NCBI RefSeq assembly: GCF_019083965.1
Contig: NZ_JAHRCY010000034.1
Location: forward strand, 18,232 to 82,231
Length of the DNA stretch: 64,000 bases
From: Catellatospora tritici
Lineage (GTDB): Bacteria; Actinomycetota; Actinomycetes; Mycobacteriales; Micromonosporaceae
Direction: 5' to 3'
The translations under genes were made by a program, and so were the position numbers. Below are positions 8,983-17,043 of the stretch, piece after piece. Below the pieces are notes generated by a model. It was not told the origin of the DNA. It saw only the letters and a list, made by a program, of their open reading frames with translations, and did not search any database. Position 1 is the stretch's first letter; every line of letters begins with the position of its first letter.

Positions 8983-9023
8983 GAGTGGCCGGGTCGTCCG
9001 TCCAACGGGCGACCCGGCCACTC
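8983..9023. terminator. Bidirectional terminator between convergent genes
   Basis: Perfect 14-bp inverted repeat (GAGTGGCCGGGTCG at 8983-8996 and its complement at 9010-9023) with a 13-nt loop, filling the space between the propeller gene and the convergent methyltransferase gene. Confidence 0.75.
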
Positions 9024-9026
9024 CCG

Positions 9027-9755
9027 TCACACCCGGCACAGCACCGCGAAGGTGAGCCGCGTGCCCGGGTCGCCGGTCGCGTCCGGCCACTGCGCGCCGT
9101 AGACCACGCCTGGGGGTTGCACCTGCCAGCCCGCGAGCAGACCCAGCACCTCCTCCCGGGTACGCAGCACCGCCTGGCCGTTGGTCCGCCGGTAGCCCGT
9201 CTCGATCTCCTCGACGGGGTTCGTGTCCTCCCGGGCGCCGTGCGACAAGGCCAGACAACTGCCCTCGGCGAGCCGTTTGCGCAACGACGTGAGCAGGCCC
9301 GCGGGGTCGTCCTCGTCGCCGACGAAGTTCAGCACGGCCAGCATCAGCACCCCCACGGGCTGGGAGAGGTCGAGTCCGCAGCGGTCGAGGATGTCGTTCA
9401 GCTCCCGCACGTCGCCGAGCAGGCACGTCGCGTCGTCCACCTCGGCCAGTAGCGCCTGGCTGCGGTCCACCACGTAGTGGTCGTAGTCGACGTAGACCAC
9501 GCGCGAGCCGGGCGGTGCGATCTCGTGCACGTTGCGCTGGGTCGGCAGGCCGCTGCCGACGTCGAGGAACTGACGGATGCCCGCCGCCGCGAGCTGGGTG
9601 ACCACCCGCTCCAGGAACCGGCGGTTCTCCCGCACGGCCACCCGCACCTGCGGCACGGCCGCGAGCACCTGCTCGGCGGCCGCCCGGTCGACCGGGGTCG
9701 CCTCGGTGCCGCCGAGGTAGTAGTCGTACATCCTGGCCACGTTCGGGGTGTCCAT
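9027..9755 (-). CDS. DUF574-family SAM-dependent methyltransferase (Methyltransf_19)
   Basis: 242 residues. The family N-terminus TPNVARMYDYYLGGTE is present, followed by FLDVGSGLPTQRNVHE (SAM-binding loop), VVYVDYDHYVVDRSQALL (ribose-binding acidic motif) and QPVGVLMLAVLNFVGDEDDP. This actinobacteria-specific family is abundant in streptomycete and Micromonospora genomes; substrates are unknown. I place the start at 9755 because a TAACAT box ends 8 nt upstream, fitting a leaderless transcript; an ATG at 9761 is two codons longer. The tRNA terminator lies directly upstream. Confidence 0.85.
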   Translation of the reverse strand: MDTPNVARMYDYYLGGTEATPVDRAAAEQVLAAVPQVRVAVRENRRFLERVVTQLAAAGIRQFLDVGSGLPTQRNVHEIAPPGSRVVYVDYDHYVVDRSQALLAEVDDATCLLGDVRELNDILDRCGLDLSQPVGVLMLAVLNFVGDEDDPAGLLTSLRKRLAEGSCLALSHGAREDTNPVEEIETGYRRTNGQAVLRTREEVLGLLAGWQVQPPGVVYGAQWPDATGDPGTRLTFAVLCRV

Positions 9756-9793
9756 GGACATCGATGTTAGGACATCGGCGGCGACAGAAAAGG

Positions 9794-9829
9794 CCAAGGA
9801 CGCCCGTCGAATCTGACGGACGTCCTTGG
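9794..9829 (-). terminator. Terminator of the second tRNA-fMet gene
   Basis: 15-bp arms (9794-9808 and 9815-9829, one mismatch) with a 6-nt loop start 2 nt beyond the CCA end of the tRNA on the minus strand and are followed by CCTTTTC. The site also shields the methyltransferase gene from tRNA transcription. Confidence 0.8.
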
Positions 9830-9831
9830 AT

Positions 9832-9908
9832 TGGTAGCGGGGACAGGATTTGAACCTGCGACCTCTGGGTTATGAGCCCAGCGAGCTACCGAGCTGCTCC
9901 ACCCCGCG
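9832..9908 (-). tRNA. Initiator tRNA-fMet (CAT), copy 2, CCA encoded
   Basis: The mature 74 nt (9835-9908) are identical to the copy at 4961-5034: CGCGGGG acceptor strand, CAT anticodon over three G-C pairs, unpaired 1-72. Here the discriminator A is followed by genomic CCA (9832-9834), unlike copy 1. The first bases upstream of the gene are also shared with copy 1, suggesting gene duplication. Confidence 0.95.
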
Positions 9909-10039
9909 TCGGCTCCGTAAGACTACGTCATCGAGGTCGACAACGTCCAATCGGATTCCCGTGTCCCGACAAATCAAGGTATGGCCGCAGCTTCGCCGTA
10001 CCGCTGGAGTTCACGCACCGGTCACGGAAGTATGGCCCT

Positions 10040-11158
10040 ATGCCCGAGCCGCCCCCGCAGCTGCCCGGCCTGATCGTCCCCGGACGGCCCGGTCGCGGCG
10101 CGGCGACTCTCGGCGACACCGTGCACATCGCGCTGGTCTTTCCCATGCGCGGCCCGGCCGGGATCTTCGGCCCGACCTGCGAGTTCTGCGCCCAACTGGC
10201 CGTCGAGGAGGTCAACCGGGCCGGTGGCGTGCTTGGCCGTGAATTGTCGCTGGTGCCCGTCGACGGTGGCGCCCCGCCCGAGCAGGTCGCCCGGGAGGTC
10301 GAGTCACTGGTGTCGCTGGGCGCGGTGCACGGCGTGACCGGCTGGCACATCTCCTCGGTCCGCCAGGCCCTGGCCCCGCGCATCGCCCACCGCGTCCCCT
10401 ACGTCTACACGGCGCTGTACGAGGGCGGCGAGCGCACCGAGGGCGTCTTCCTGACCAGCGAGACCCCGGCCGAGCAGCTGCTGCCCGCGATGCGGCTGCT
10501 GGCCCGGGAGAGGAGGGTGCGTCGCTGGTTCGTGGTCGGCAACGACTACGTGTGGCCCCGGCGCACCGCCGTGGCCGCGCACCGCTACGCCGCCCAGACC
10601 GCGACCTCGGTGTGCGGGCAGGCGTTCCTGCCGCTGGGCGTGCACGACTTCGGGCCGGTGCTGCGGCGGATCGAGCACAGCGGCGCCGACGCGGTGCTGA
10701 TGCTGCTCGTCGGCAACGACGCGGTCCGGTTCAACCGGGCCTTCGCCGCGGCCGGACTGGACCAGCGGTGCCTGCGGCTGAGCACGCTGATGGACGAGAA
10801 CATGCTGATGGCCAGCGGCGCGGGCGCCACCCGGGGCCTGTTCAGCGCGGCCGGGTTCTTCTCCGGCCTGGTCACCCCGGAGAACCTCGACTTCCACGGG
10901 CAGTACGCCCGACGTTTCGGCATCGAGGCGCCGCAGCTGGGCAGCCTCGGCGAGTCCTGCTACGAGGGCGTGCTGCTGCTGGCCGCGCTGATCAACCGGG
11001 CGCGGACGCTGGACGTGCGGGCGATCGGCGCCGGTGCGGACACGGTCCGCTACGACGGCCCGCGCGGCGAGATCACCATGAGCCGCCGCCACGCCCGCCA
11101 GCGCATCTACCTCGCCGAGGCCGACCGGCTGGAGTTCAACGTGCTGACCCAGCTGTGA
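10040..11158 (+). CDS. Receptor-type periplasmic-binding-fold protein (UrtA/AmiC-like) without signal peptide
   Basis: 372 residues of type I binding-protein fold. The first strand VHIALVFPMRGPAGIFGPTCEFCAQLAVEEVN-RAGGVLGRELSLVPVD is characteristic of AmiC and the urea-binding protein UrtA; later LFSAAGFFSGLVTPEN and GESCYEGVLLLAALI fit too. The N-terminus MPEPPPQLPGLIVPGRPG is hydrophilic and lacks a signal or lipobox, and no permease or ATPase genes are near, so it is more likely a cytoplasmic ligand sensor for an amide-, urea- or amino-acid-like compound. AmiR-type partner not seen. The ATG at 10040 is the first Met fitting the conserved start of the domain. Confidence 0.75.
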   Translation: MPEPPPQLPGLIVPGRPGRGAATLGDTVHIALVFPMRGPAGIFGPTCEFCAQLAVEEVNRAGGVLGRELSLVPVDGGAPPEQVAREVESLVSLGAVHGVTGWHISSVRQALAPRIAHRVPYVYTALYEGGERTEGVFLTSETPAEQLLPAMRLLARERRVRRWFVVGNDYVWPRRTAVAAHRYAAQTATSVCGQAFLPLGVHDFGPVLRRIEHSGADAVLMLLVGNDAVRFNRAFAAAGLDQRCLRLSTLMDENMLMASGAGATRGLFSAAGFFSGLVTPENLDFHGQYARRFGIEAPQLGSLGESCYEGVLLLAALINRARTLDVRAIGAGADTVRYDGPRGEITMSRRHARQRIYLAEADRLEFNVLTQL

Positions 11159-11161
11159 CGG

Positions 11162-11953
11162 TCACTCGACCGGCGCGCTGGCGATCAGGTGGAACAGGCG
11201 CGCGGTGAGCAGATACGGCATCCGGTTGGTGAGCGCGAGCTCCAGGCGCTCCAGCTCGGCGAAGAACGAGGCGTCGTACTTGCGATCGTCGTCGGGAATG
11301 AAGTCGCAGACCGAGCGGATGCCGTAGTGACCGAGCACGCCGGAGCCCAGACGCCGCAGCGCGGCCGACACCTCGTCGGCGGTACGCGGGTAGACGGGGG
11401 TGTTGAAGGTCTGGGTGTAGCGCTCGGTGGCGTCGAGGGACTCGTACGCGGCGGTGAGGTCCATGTCGCGGATGGCGATGCGCAGCGGCTCGGAGTGGGC
11501 GTTGGCCGCGATGATGCTGGCCAGGCCACCGGGGCGCAGCGGGGCGAGCACGCCGGCCAGGGTGGACTCCACGTCGGACACGTACGGCAGCAGGTTGTGG
11601 CACAGCACGAGGTCGTAGGAGGCGGCCTCGACGACGTCGACGAGCTTGGCCACATCGGATTCGATGACGGTGACCCGGTTGCCGACGCCGGTCGCTTCAG
11701 CCAGTGACCGGGCCGAGGCGAGCATCTGCGGCGCGTAGTCGACCAGGGTGACCTGATGCCCGGCGGCGGCGTAGCGCACCGCCTCCACCCCGTTGCCGCC
11801 CGCCACGTCCAGGATGCGCAGCTTGCGGCCGTCCAGGTGGCGCGCGATGTTGTGCTCGGCCAGGGTGTAGCGCAGGCGACCCCACGGTGCGTCCTGCCAC
11901 TGCCGCCAGGCGGTCACCTTGTCGTCGAACACGTCGCGGGTCACGTCACTCAT
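11162..11953 (-). CDS. Class I SAM-dependent methyltransferase (CmoM/SmtA-like)
   Basis: 263 residues: RILDVAGGNGVEAVRYAAAGHQVTLVDYAPQML forms SAM motifs I and II; SYDLVLCHNLLPYV and LRPGGLASIIAANAHSEPLR follow. The NAHSEPLR segment resembles the CmoM branch that methylates carboxymethoxyuridine in tRNA, but I would not assign that function from this alone. A TACGGT box ends 7 nt before the ATG at 11953, suggesting a leaderless mRNA. Its 3' end nearly touches the convergent binding-protein gene. Confidence 0.8.
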   Translation of the reverse strand: MSDVTRDVFDDKVTAWRQWQDAPWGRLRYTLAEHNIARHLDGRKLRILDVAGGNGVEAVRYAAAGHQVTLVDYAPQMLASARSLAEATGVGNRVTVIESDVAKLVDVVEAASYDLVLCHNLLPYVSDVESTLAGVLAPLRPGGLASIIAANAHSEPLRIAIRDMDLTAAYESLDATERYTQTFNTPVYPRTADEVSAALRRLGSGVLGHYGIRSVCDFIPDDDRKYDASFFAELERLELALTNRMPYLLTARLFHLIASAPVE

Positions 11954-12129
11954 GCCTGCGACCGTAACCCGACAGACGCCGGAGGGCACGCCAGAACTCG
12001 CATTAAGCAGTCAGCCGATCGTGGCGAGTCGGGGTTGTCCGGTCGCCTCCGTCATGCGCGTGCGGCCTGGCACACCGCGCCCACGCCGTCCTAGGAATCT
12101 GGGCCGGTGGCTCCGCCTGGGCCGACCTG

Positions 12130-12176
12130 CGAGTGTCGGGCCCGACCGCGGACGGAGTCGGGCCCGACGTCACTCG
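12130..12176 (-). terminator. Terminator after the secreted NlpC/P60-like gene
   Basis: The 12-bp self-complementary sequence GTCGGGCCCGAC occurs at 12135-12146 and again at 12157-12168, flanked by CGAGTG and CACTCG, so the region can form a stable hairpin about 20 nt after the stop at 12194. Nothing else is seen in 11954-12193. Confidence 0.65.
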
Positions 12177-12193
12177 TGCGAGCTGCGCTCGGC

Positions 12194-12961
12194 TCAGTGG
12201 TTGATCTGGAACCAGGGCTGGGTCCAACCCAGGTACGGCTTACCCCACTTGCTCTTGATCTCGGCGATCGTGGTCTCGGTGAACGTGCCGTTGCCGTGGA
12301 TGTCGTTCGACAGGAACTTGCCGTTGCCGATCGAGATCATGACGTGGCCGGCGCCGCCGGAGAAGAAGGCGAGACCACCGGCGGGCACGCTGGTGTCGCC
12401 CGCGTGCTTGTACGCCGACGGCACGGCCAGCCAGTGGTTGTAGGCGGTGGTGGAGCCGCTGGCCGACCACCCGTACGCCAGGCCCATGATGTGGTCGCAG
12501 CGGTTGTAGTAGTCGGCGACGTAGCTGGTCGTCTTGTGGTTGATCGCCCAGGTGACCGCCTGCGAGCAGCTGCGGGGGTTGCCGTAGCTGCCACTGCAGC
12601 TGGCGCCGCTGCCGCACAGCGGCGCGACGAGATCGTCGGAGCCGGTGTAGACGTAGGTGTCGGTGACGTACCCGGTCGAGATCTTGTCCCAGATGTTGCT
12701 GGTGCCGTACTTGCCGGTGACGGTGTCGCCGTAGGTCTGGCAGGTGATGGTGATGCTCGCGCCGTCGGCGACCGAGCCCACGATGGTCGAGTCGGTGTGC
12801 GGGCCGGAGCGGACGTTGATCGAGACACCGCTGTCGGTGTGCACCGTCCCGGTCGCGGCGAGCGCCGTGCCGGCCATCAGCCCGATCGCGGCGGTGACGG
12901 CCACACCGACCACGCCGGCCCGCGCCAGGCCGCGCTTGAGCCCTGAACGCACGTCGATCAT
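12194..12961 (-). CDS. Secreted SH3-domain protein with NlpC/P60-like cell-wall peptidase domain
   Basis: 255 residues. Signal peptide 1-34 (basic start MIDVRSGLKRGLARAG, hydrophobic core, cleavage after ALA-A). Residues about 37-110 form a bacterial SH3 domain (SGVSINVRSGPHTDSTIVGSV...). The C-terminal half has NRCDHIMGLAYGWS with a candidate catalytic Cys, and GGLAFFSGGAGHVMISIGNG with the candidate His, matching the NlpC/P60 Cys-His arrangement. Probably a peptidoglycan hydrolase or cell-wall remodelling enzyme. GGGGGA lies 5 nt before the ATG, fixing the start. Monocistronic. Confidence 0.8.
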   Translation of the reverse strand: MIDVRSGLKRGLARAGVVGVAVTAAIGLMAGTALAATGTVHTDSGVSINVRSGPHTDSTIVGSVADGASITITCQTYGDTVTGKYGTSNIWDKISTGYVTDTYVYTGSDDLVAPLCGSGASCSGSYGNPRSCSQAVTWAINHKTTSYVADYYNRCDHIMGLAYGWSASGSTTAYNHWLAVPSAYKHAGDTSVPAGGLAFFSGGAGHVMISIGNGKFLSNDIHGNGTFTETTIAEIKSKWGKPYLGWTQPWFQINH

Positions 12962-13057
12962 GAGATCCCCCTTCTGTCGCCCCGGTGGTTCGGGGCTGCG
13001 CACAGATTCCTCGGTGGACCTCCAGATCGGCTCCAGCACGGCTACACCCGTCCGTGC

Positions 13058-13723
13058 TCAGGCGGCGTCAAGTGCCTGCCGCAGCTCGGCCTTGGTCGCC
13101 GGGCGCCCGTTCTCGTCCTCGAACGGTCCGTACGGCGTGCCGTAGGCGGGCGTGCCCGGCTGGTGCCTGCGCCCGCCCTCGGCCAGCGTGCCGCCGTCCA
13201 CACCGTCGTAGCCGATAGCCTCCAGGAACGCCAGCACGGCCAGCTTGGCCTCCGGGTCGTCACCGGACACCACCAGCGCGCTGCGGTCGATCGCGTCGAC
13301 CGGCCGGGCCAGCGACGCCAGGTGCTTGTAGTAGATGTTGTTGAACACCTTCACCACCCGTGCGGCGGCCAGGTGCCGCTGCAGCAGCTCGCTGCTGGTG
13401 GTGCTGCCGTCGTCGAGCACGTCGATCTGCCCGTCACGCTCGGGGTAGTAGTTGTTGGTGTCCATCACGACCTTGTTCGCCAGCGGCGCGGCCGGGATGC
13501 TCGCGTACGCGTGCAGCGGCACGCTGACCATCACCAGGTCGCCCGCGCGCGCCGCCTCCTCGACGGTGCCCGCCCTCGCCCTGGGTCCCAGCTCGGCGGC
13601 GATGTCGGTCAGCGTCTCGGGGCCGCGCGAGTTGCTGAGCACCACGTCGTAGCCCGCCGCCACGGCCAGCCTGGCCACGGTGCCGCCGATGTTGCCACTG
13701 CCGATGAACCCGATGGTGGTCAT
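13058..13723 (-). CDS. NADPH-dependent F420 reductase-family oxidoreductase
   Basis: 221 residues. TIGFIGSGNIGGTVARLAVAAGYDVVLSNSRG is the Rossmann NADP-binding start (GSGNIG, Asn-Ser-Arg after strand 2 favouring NADP). VMDTNNYYPERDG and the C-terminal segment PGTPAYGTPYGPFEDENGRPATKAELRQAL are typical of the F420H2:NADP oxidoreductase-like family of actinobacteria. True F420 use is not provable here. Start at the ATG 13723 with GAGAGG seven bases upstream. An imperfect hairpin (13035-13058) overlaps its stop. Confidence 0.8.
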   Translation of the reverse strand: MTTIGFIGSGNIGGTVARLAVAAGYDVVLSNSRGPETLTDIAAELGPRARAGTVEEAARAGDLVMVSVPLHAYASIPAAPLANKVVMDTNNYYPERDGQIDVLDDGSTTSSELLQRHLAAARVVKVFNNIYYKHLASLARPVDAIDRSALVVSGDDPEAKLAVLAFLEAIGYDGVDGGTLAEGGRRHQPGTPAYGTPYGPFEDENGRPATKAELRQALDAA

Positions 13724-13791
13724 GCTCCGCCTCTCGCCCGCGCCGGGCCGCCCCGGTCGCCGTCATGGTCAACGCGGGGCGGCGGCGCAGG

Positions 13792-15165
13792 TCACTGGGC
13801 CGGTGCGAGCTGGTGCATGGCACAGCCCAGCAGCACCGACGGGTCGGTGTAGATGCCGAGCACGGCCACATTGCGGGCCACCGGGGCCGCCCGCAGCGCG
13901 GTGCCGCCATACCCGGCCGGGGCGGCGGGCATGGAGAACACCCCGAGATTCAGCGTGTACGGCGTGAGCGTGCCGTCGGGGGCGGGCACCAACTGCGGCT
14001 GCGGGTGCACCCGCCGCTGCAGCACCCAGCCGCCTGCCAGCGCCTCGTCGACCCGGGCCGCCCACTCGTCCGGCGGGGTCTCCCAGCCGGGCAGCACCCC
14101 GCTACCGCCGTGCCGGAACGCCGGTTTGAGGGTCAGCTCCGCGCGCTGCTCGATCGCGTGTTCGCGCAGGTCGGCCACCATACCGGTGTCGAGTTCGACC
14201 TCGCCTGGACGGCAGCGGCGGGTCCACGGCACGAACCGCCGCAGCCGTTCGCGCAGCTCGGGTTCGAACAGCCCGGCGTGCTGGGACAGCAGCGCGAGCG
14301 CGGCCTTGGAGCTGTACACCTGGCAGCCCAGCGGGGTGAACATGCGCACCTCGCCCCGCTCGACCGCGGCCAGCAGCGGCTCGACCAGCTCGCGCCCGGC
14401 GGGGGTGGCCGCGTGCTGGAGCAGGAAGCACCGGTAGATCACGTCCACCGCGCGGCCGTCGGCCCACACCCGCCCGTCGCGGTAGGTCAGCTGCCCGAGA
14501 TGGAGCGGGACGGTGTCCACCCCGTAATGACGGCGGTGCAGGTCGGCACAGCGGCGCAGCGGCTCCTCGTTCTCGGGGAAGTCCTCGGGCCAGAAGACCA
14601 TCGCCACGGTCGGGGTGCTGTCGGGCGGCAGGCCGACCTCCAGCCGCAGGCTGGCCAGGCACTGCCCCACCATGTCCGGGAAGCCCAGGCCGTGCTCGGC
14701 GGCGAACGAGGCGAGCACCGGATGCTCCAGCAGCGCCTCGTTGAGCAGCCCGGCCTCGACCAGGCCGACGGTGGAGCCGATGTTGTACTCCAGCAGCTTC
14801 GGGCCGGTCTCGTCGGCGTAGATGTCGGCGCGGCCGTAGCGGGTGACCGGGCGGCCGGACTGGGTCCGTACCACCAGCTCGGTCTCGGCCTCGCTCAGGC
14901 CCACCGCGCGCGCGAACGCGGCCAGGTCCCCGCCGAACAGCAGATCCGGCAGCCGGACCAGGGCCTCGTGCACGGCGGCCAGGTCCCCCACCAGGCGGGT
15001 GTGCTCGCCGTGGTCGAAGAACAGCGGCCGGGCCAGGCACCGGTGCCGGTAGAACGACTCGATCACCGGCGGCACCCGGGTCGGCGGCAGCAGTTCGGCG
15101 GCGGTGAAGCCGCCGCTGCGGATGCGATGCAGGTACAGCTCGGTGAGTGATGGACCGAACGCCAT
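13792..15165 (-). CDS. Circularly permuted ATP-grasp-like protein of unknown substrate
   Basis: 457 residues, soluble. YGRADIYADETGPKLLEYNIGSTVGLVEAGLLNEALL resembles the N-terminal part of glutathionylspermidine-synthase/pre-ATP-grasp folds, and ELTLKPAFRHGGSGV resembles the ATP-grasp lysine/Gly-rich loop (K followed by GGSGV). WVLQRRVHPQP and YTLNLGVFSMPAAPAGY follow, as in metal-binding strands of this superfamily. Such proteins ligate an amine to a carboxylate activated as acyl phosphate. It stands alone, so it is not obviously part of a peptide pathway. GGGAGGGG about nine bases upstream supports the ATG at 15165. Confidence 0.6.
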   Translation of the reverse strand: MAFGPSLTELYLHRIRSGGFTAAELLPPTRVPPVIESFYRHRCLARPLFFDHGEHTRLVGDLAAVHEALVRLPDLLFGGDLAAFARAVGLSEAETELVVRTQSGRPVTRYGRADIYADETGPKLLEYNIGSTVGLVEAGLLNEALLEHPVLASFAAEHGLGFPDMVGQCLASLRLEVGLPPDSTPTVAMVFWPEDFPENEEPLRRCADLHRRHYGVDTVPLHLGQLTYRDGRVWADGRAVDVIYRCFLLQHAATPAGRELVEPLLAAVERGEVRMFTPLGCQVYSSKAALALLSQHAGLFEPELRERLRRFVPWTRRCRPGEVELDTGMVADLREHAIEQRAELTLKPAFRHGGSGVLPGWETPPDEWAARVDEALAGGWVLQRRVHPQPQLVPAPDGTLTPYTLNLGVFSMPAAPAGYGGTALRAAPVARNVAVLGIYTDPSVLLGCAMHQLAPAQ

Positions 15166-15280
15166 TGTTCTGTTCCCCTCCCTGGACAGAACCCAAGCCT
15201 ATGGCTCCGGCGGGCAGCGGTGACAGCACTCTAGAAACAGCATGGTCCACATCGGATAACACTTCGGTTGCTTTAGATAG

Positions 15281-15296
15281 TTAAGTTTACTAAACT
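15281..15296. promoter_or_regulatory. AT-rich operator upstream of the chitinase gene
   Basis: TTAAGTTT at 15281-15288 overlaps the perfect odd palindrome AGTTTA-C-TAAACT (15284-15296). It ends 75 bp before the chitinase ATG. The same TTAAGTTT followed by TAAA occurs upstream of the GH12 gene, whose palindrome ends 74 bp before its ATG. The divergent ATP-grasp gene starts 115 bp to the left and could also be affected. Confidence 0.6.
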
Positions 15297-15370
15297 GCCG
15301 TGAAGCTCGGGACGAGCCGCTTCCTCATCCCGGACAACCTTTCCCGACCGGATCTCCGAAGGGGACAGAC

Positions 15371-16780
15371 ATGTCCGAATCGTCCCAACAGCGGGTACGC
15401 CGCGGCCGCTTGGCCGCCGCCGCTGTCGCCCTGCTGACCGCAGCCGCGGGCGCCACCGCCGCGCTGCTCCCGGCCACCAGCGCCAACGCCGTCACCCTGC
15501 CGAACAACTTCAAGAGCATTGGCTACATGCCCTCCTGGGCGGGCAGCGTCGGCAGCGTGCAGTACGGCAAGCTCACCCACATCAACTACGCGTTCGTGCT
15601 GCCGAACAGCAACGGCACGCTCGGGGCCGTCGACAACACCGCCAAGCTGTCGTCGCTGGTCTCCACGGCCCACGCCAACGGCGTCAAGGTCTCCATCTCC
15701 ATCGGCGGCTGGAACGACGGCAACGACTCGGCGTTCGAGTCGCTGGCCGCCAGCAGCGGTGGCCGCACCACGTTCACCAACAGCGTCATGAGCCTGATCA
15801 ACCAGTACGGGCTCGACGGCGCCGACATCGACTGGGAGTACCCGGACCCGGGCACCTCCGGCAGCAACTACGCCCTGCTGATGCAGCAGCTGTCGACCAC
15901 CCTGCACAACAACGGCAAGCTGCTGACCGCCGCCGTCGTCTCCGAGGGCAACACCGCCAACGGCGTGCCCACCTCGGTCTTCGGCTACGTCGACTGGCTC
16001 AACATCATGGCGTACGACGGCGGCAGCCCGCACGCCAACTACAACTGGTCCATCAACGCGGTCAACTTCTGGAAGGGCCGCGGCCTGCCAGCGAGCAAGG
16101 CGATCCTGGGCGTGCCGTTCTACAGCCGTCCGACCTACTACACCTACTCGCAGCTGGTCGCGATGGACCCGGCCAACGCCAACCGGGACTGCACCACCGT
16201 CAACGGGTCGCAGGAGTGCTACAACGGCATCCCGACGATCAAGGCCAAGACCCAGTGGGCCATGGCCAACGCGGGCGGCATGATGAACTGGGAGCTGTCG
16301 CAGGACACCACCGGTTCGACCTCGCTGGTCAGCGCGATCTACGACACCGTCATGGGCGGTAGCACCCCGCCGTCCAGCCCGCCGCCCGGCGGCCGCACTG
16401 GCCGGATCACCGGCATCGGCGGCAAGTGCGTGGACGTGGCCGCGGCCAGTTCGACCAACGGCACCGCGGTGCAGCTGTACACCTGCAACGGCACCAACGC
16501 GCAGACCTGGACCGTCGGCACCGACGGCACCATCCGCGCGCTGGGCAAGTGCCTGGACGTCACCGGCGGTGCCACCGCCGACGGCACCAAGATCCAGATC
16601 TGGGACTGCACGGCGAGCAACGCCAACCAGCAGTGGACCTACAACTCCTCCACCCAGCGTCTGACCAACCCCAAGTCCGGCAAGTGCCTCGACGCCACCG
16701 GCCAGTCCTCCGCCGACGGCACCCGCCTGCAGATCTGGACCTGCAACACCCAGGCCAACCAGAAGTGGATCCTCCCCTGA
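15371..16780 (+). CDS. Secreted GH18 chitinase with C-terminal ricin-B (CBM13) module
   Basis: 469 residues. Signal peptide about 1-40 (VRRGRLAAAAVALLTAAAGA, cleavage near ANA-VT). The GH18 barrel (about 44-325) carries the substrate-assisted catalytic motif DGADIDWE, with SISIGGWND as the preceding conserved strand and MMNWELSQD near its end. A short Pro-rich linker is followed by one ricin-B trefoil (about 340-469) with three QxW-type repeats (AQTWTV, NQQWTY, NQKWIL). It degrades chitin outside the cell. GAAGGGG lies 6-7 nt before the ATG. Likely regulated through the palindrome at 15284-15296. Confidence 0.95.
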   Translation: MSESSQQRVRRGRLAAAAVALLTAAAGATAALLPATSANAVTLPNNFKSIGYMPSWAGSVGSVQYGKLTHINYAFVLPNSNGTLGAVDNTAKLSSLVSTAHANGVKVSISIGGWNDGNDSAFESLAASSGGRTTFTNSVMSLINQYGLDGADIDWEYPDPGTSGSNYALLMQQLSTTLHNNGKLLTAAVVSEGNTANGVPTSVFGYVDWLNIMAYDGGSPHANYNWSINAVNFWKGRGLPASKAILGVPFYSRPTYYTYSQLVAMDPANANRDCTTVNGSQECYNGIPTIKAKTQWAMANAGGMMNWELSQDTTGSTSLVSAIYDTVMGGSTPPSSPPPGGRTGRITGIGGKCVDVAAASSTNGTAVQLYTCNGTNAQTWTVGTDGTIRALGKCLDVTGGATADGTKIQIWDCTASNANQQWTYNSSTQRLTNPKSGKCLDATGQSSADGTRLQIWTCNTQANQKWILP

Positions 16781-16795
16781 CCAAGGGTTGACCCG

Positions 16796-16826
16796 TCAGG
16801 GCCAGACCCGTTTCAGGGCCAGACCC
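16796..16826. repeat. 14-bp direct repeat
   Basis: TCAGGGCCAGACCC occurs at 16796-16809 and 16813-16826, a 17-bp period, directly after the chitinase stop and directly before the long imperfect palindrome. Possibly the edge of a miniature element. Confidence 0.7.
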
Positions 16827-16827
16827 C

Positions 16828-16952
16828 GTCGATCATGAACCTATGGCCGGAAGGTGGGGAGTCCCTTGGCGCGCCGCTTGAGTGGCGGCGTGCCGGGACG
16901 AGCCACCTTCCGAGGCTCGACGGCGTGTCGCGGCCACCGGTTCTTGATCGAC
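16828..16952. repeat. 125-bp imperfect palindrome (MITE-like or large terminator)
   Basis: The ends GTCGATCATGAACC (16828-16841) and GGTTCTTGATCGAC (16939-16952) are inverted repeats with one mismatch. Further in, GGCCG pairs with CGGCC, and GGAAGGTGG with CCACCTTCC, then GTCCC with GGGAC and GCCGC with GCGGC around a TTGAG loop; the right arm carries an extra stretch of about 15 nt. The whole can fold as one long hairpin. It may be a miniature inverted-repeat element or a degenerate insertion; no ORF is supported. The gap 16781-17043 holds no gene. Confidence 0.55.
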
Positions 16953-17043
16953 GGAAAGGCGGTGCCGCGCCGATCAGGGCGGCGCGGCACCGCCACCACC
17001 ACTCCCGGGCATCATGAACGGTGACACGGGAGGAGTGTGGCCG

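Noticed and set aside
15230..15262. Possible DasR site TGGTCCACAT near the chitinase gene
   Set aside because: Only a half-site of the TGGTCTAGACCA type; the palindrome at 15284-15296 is far better.
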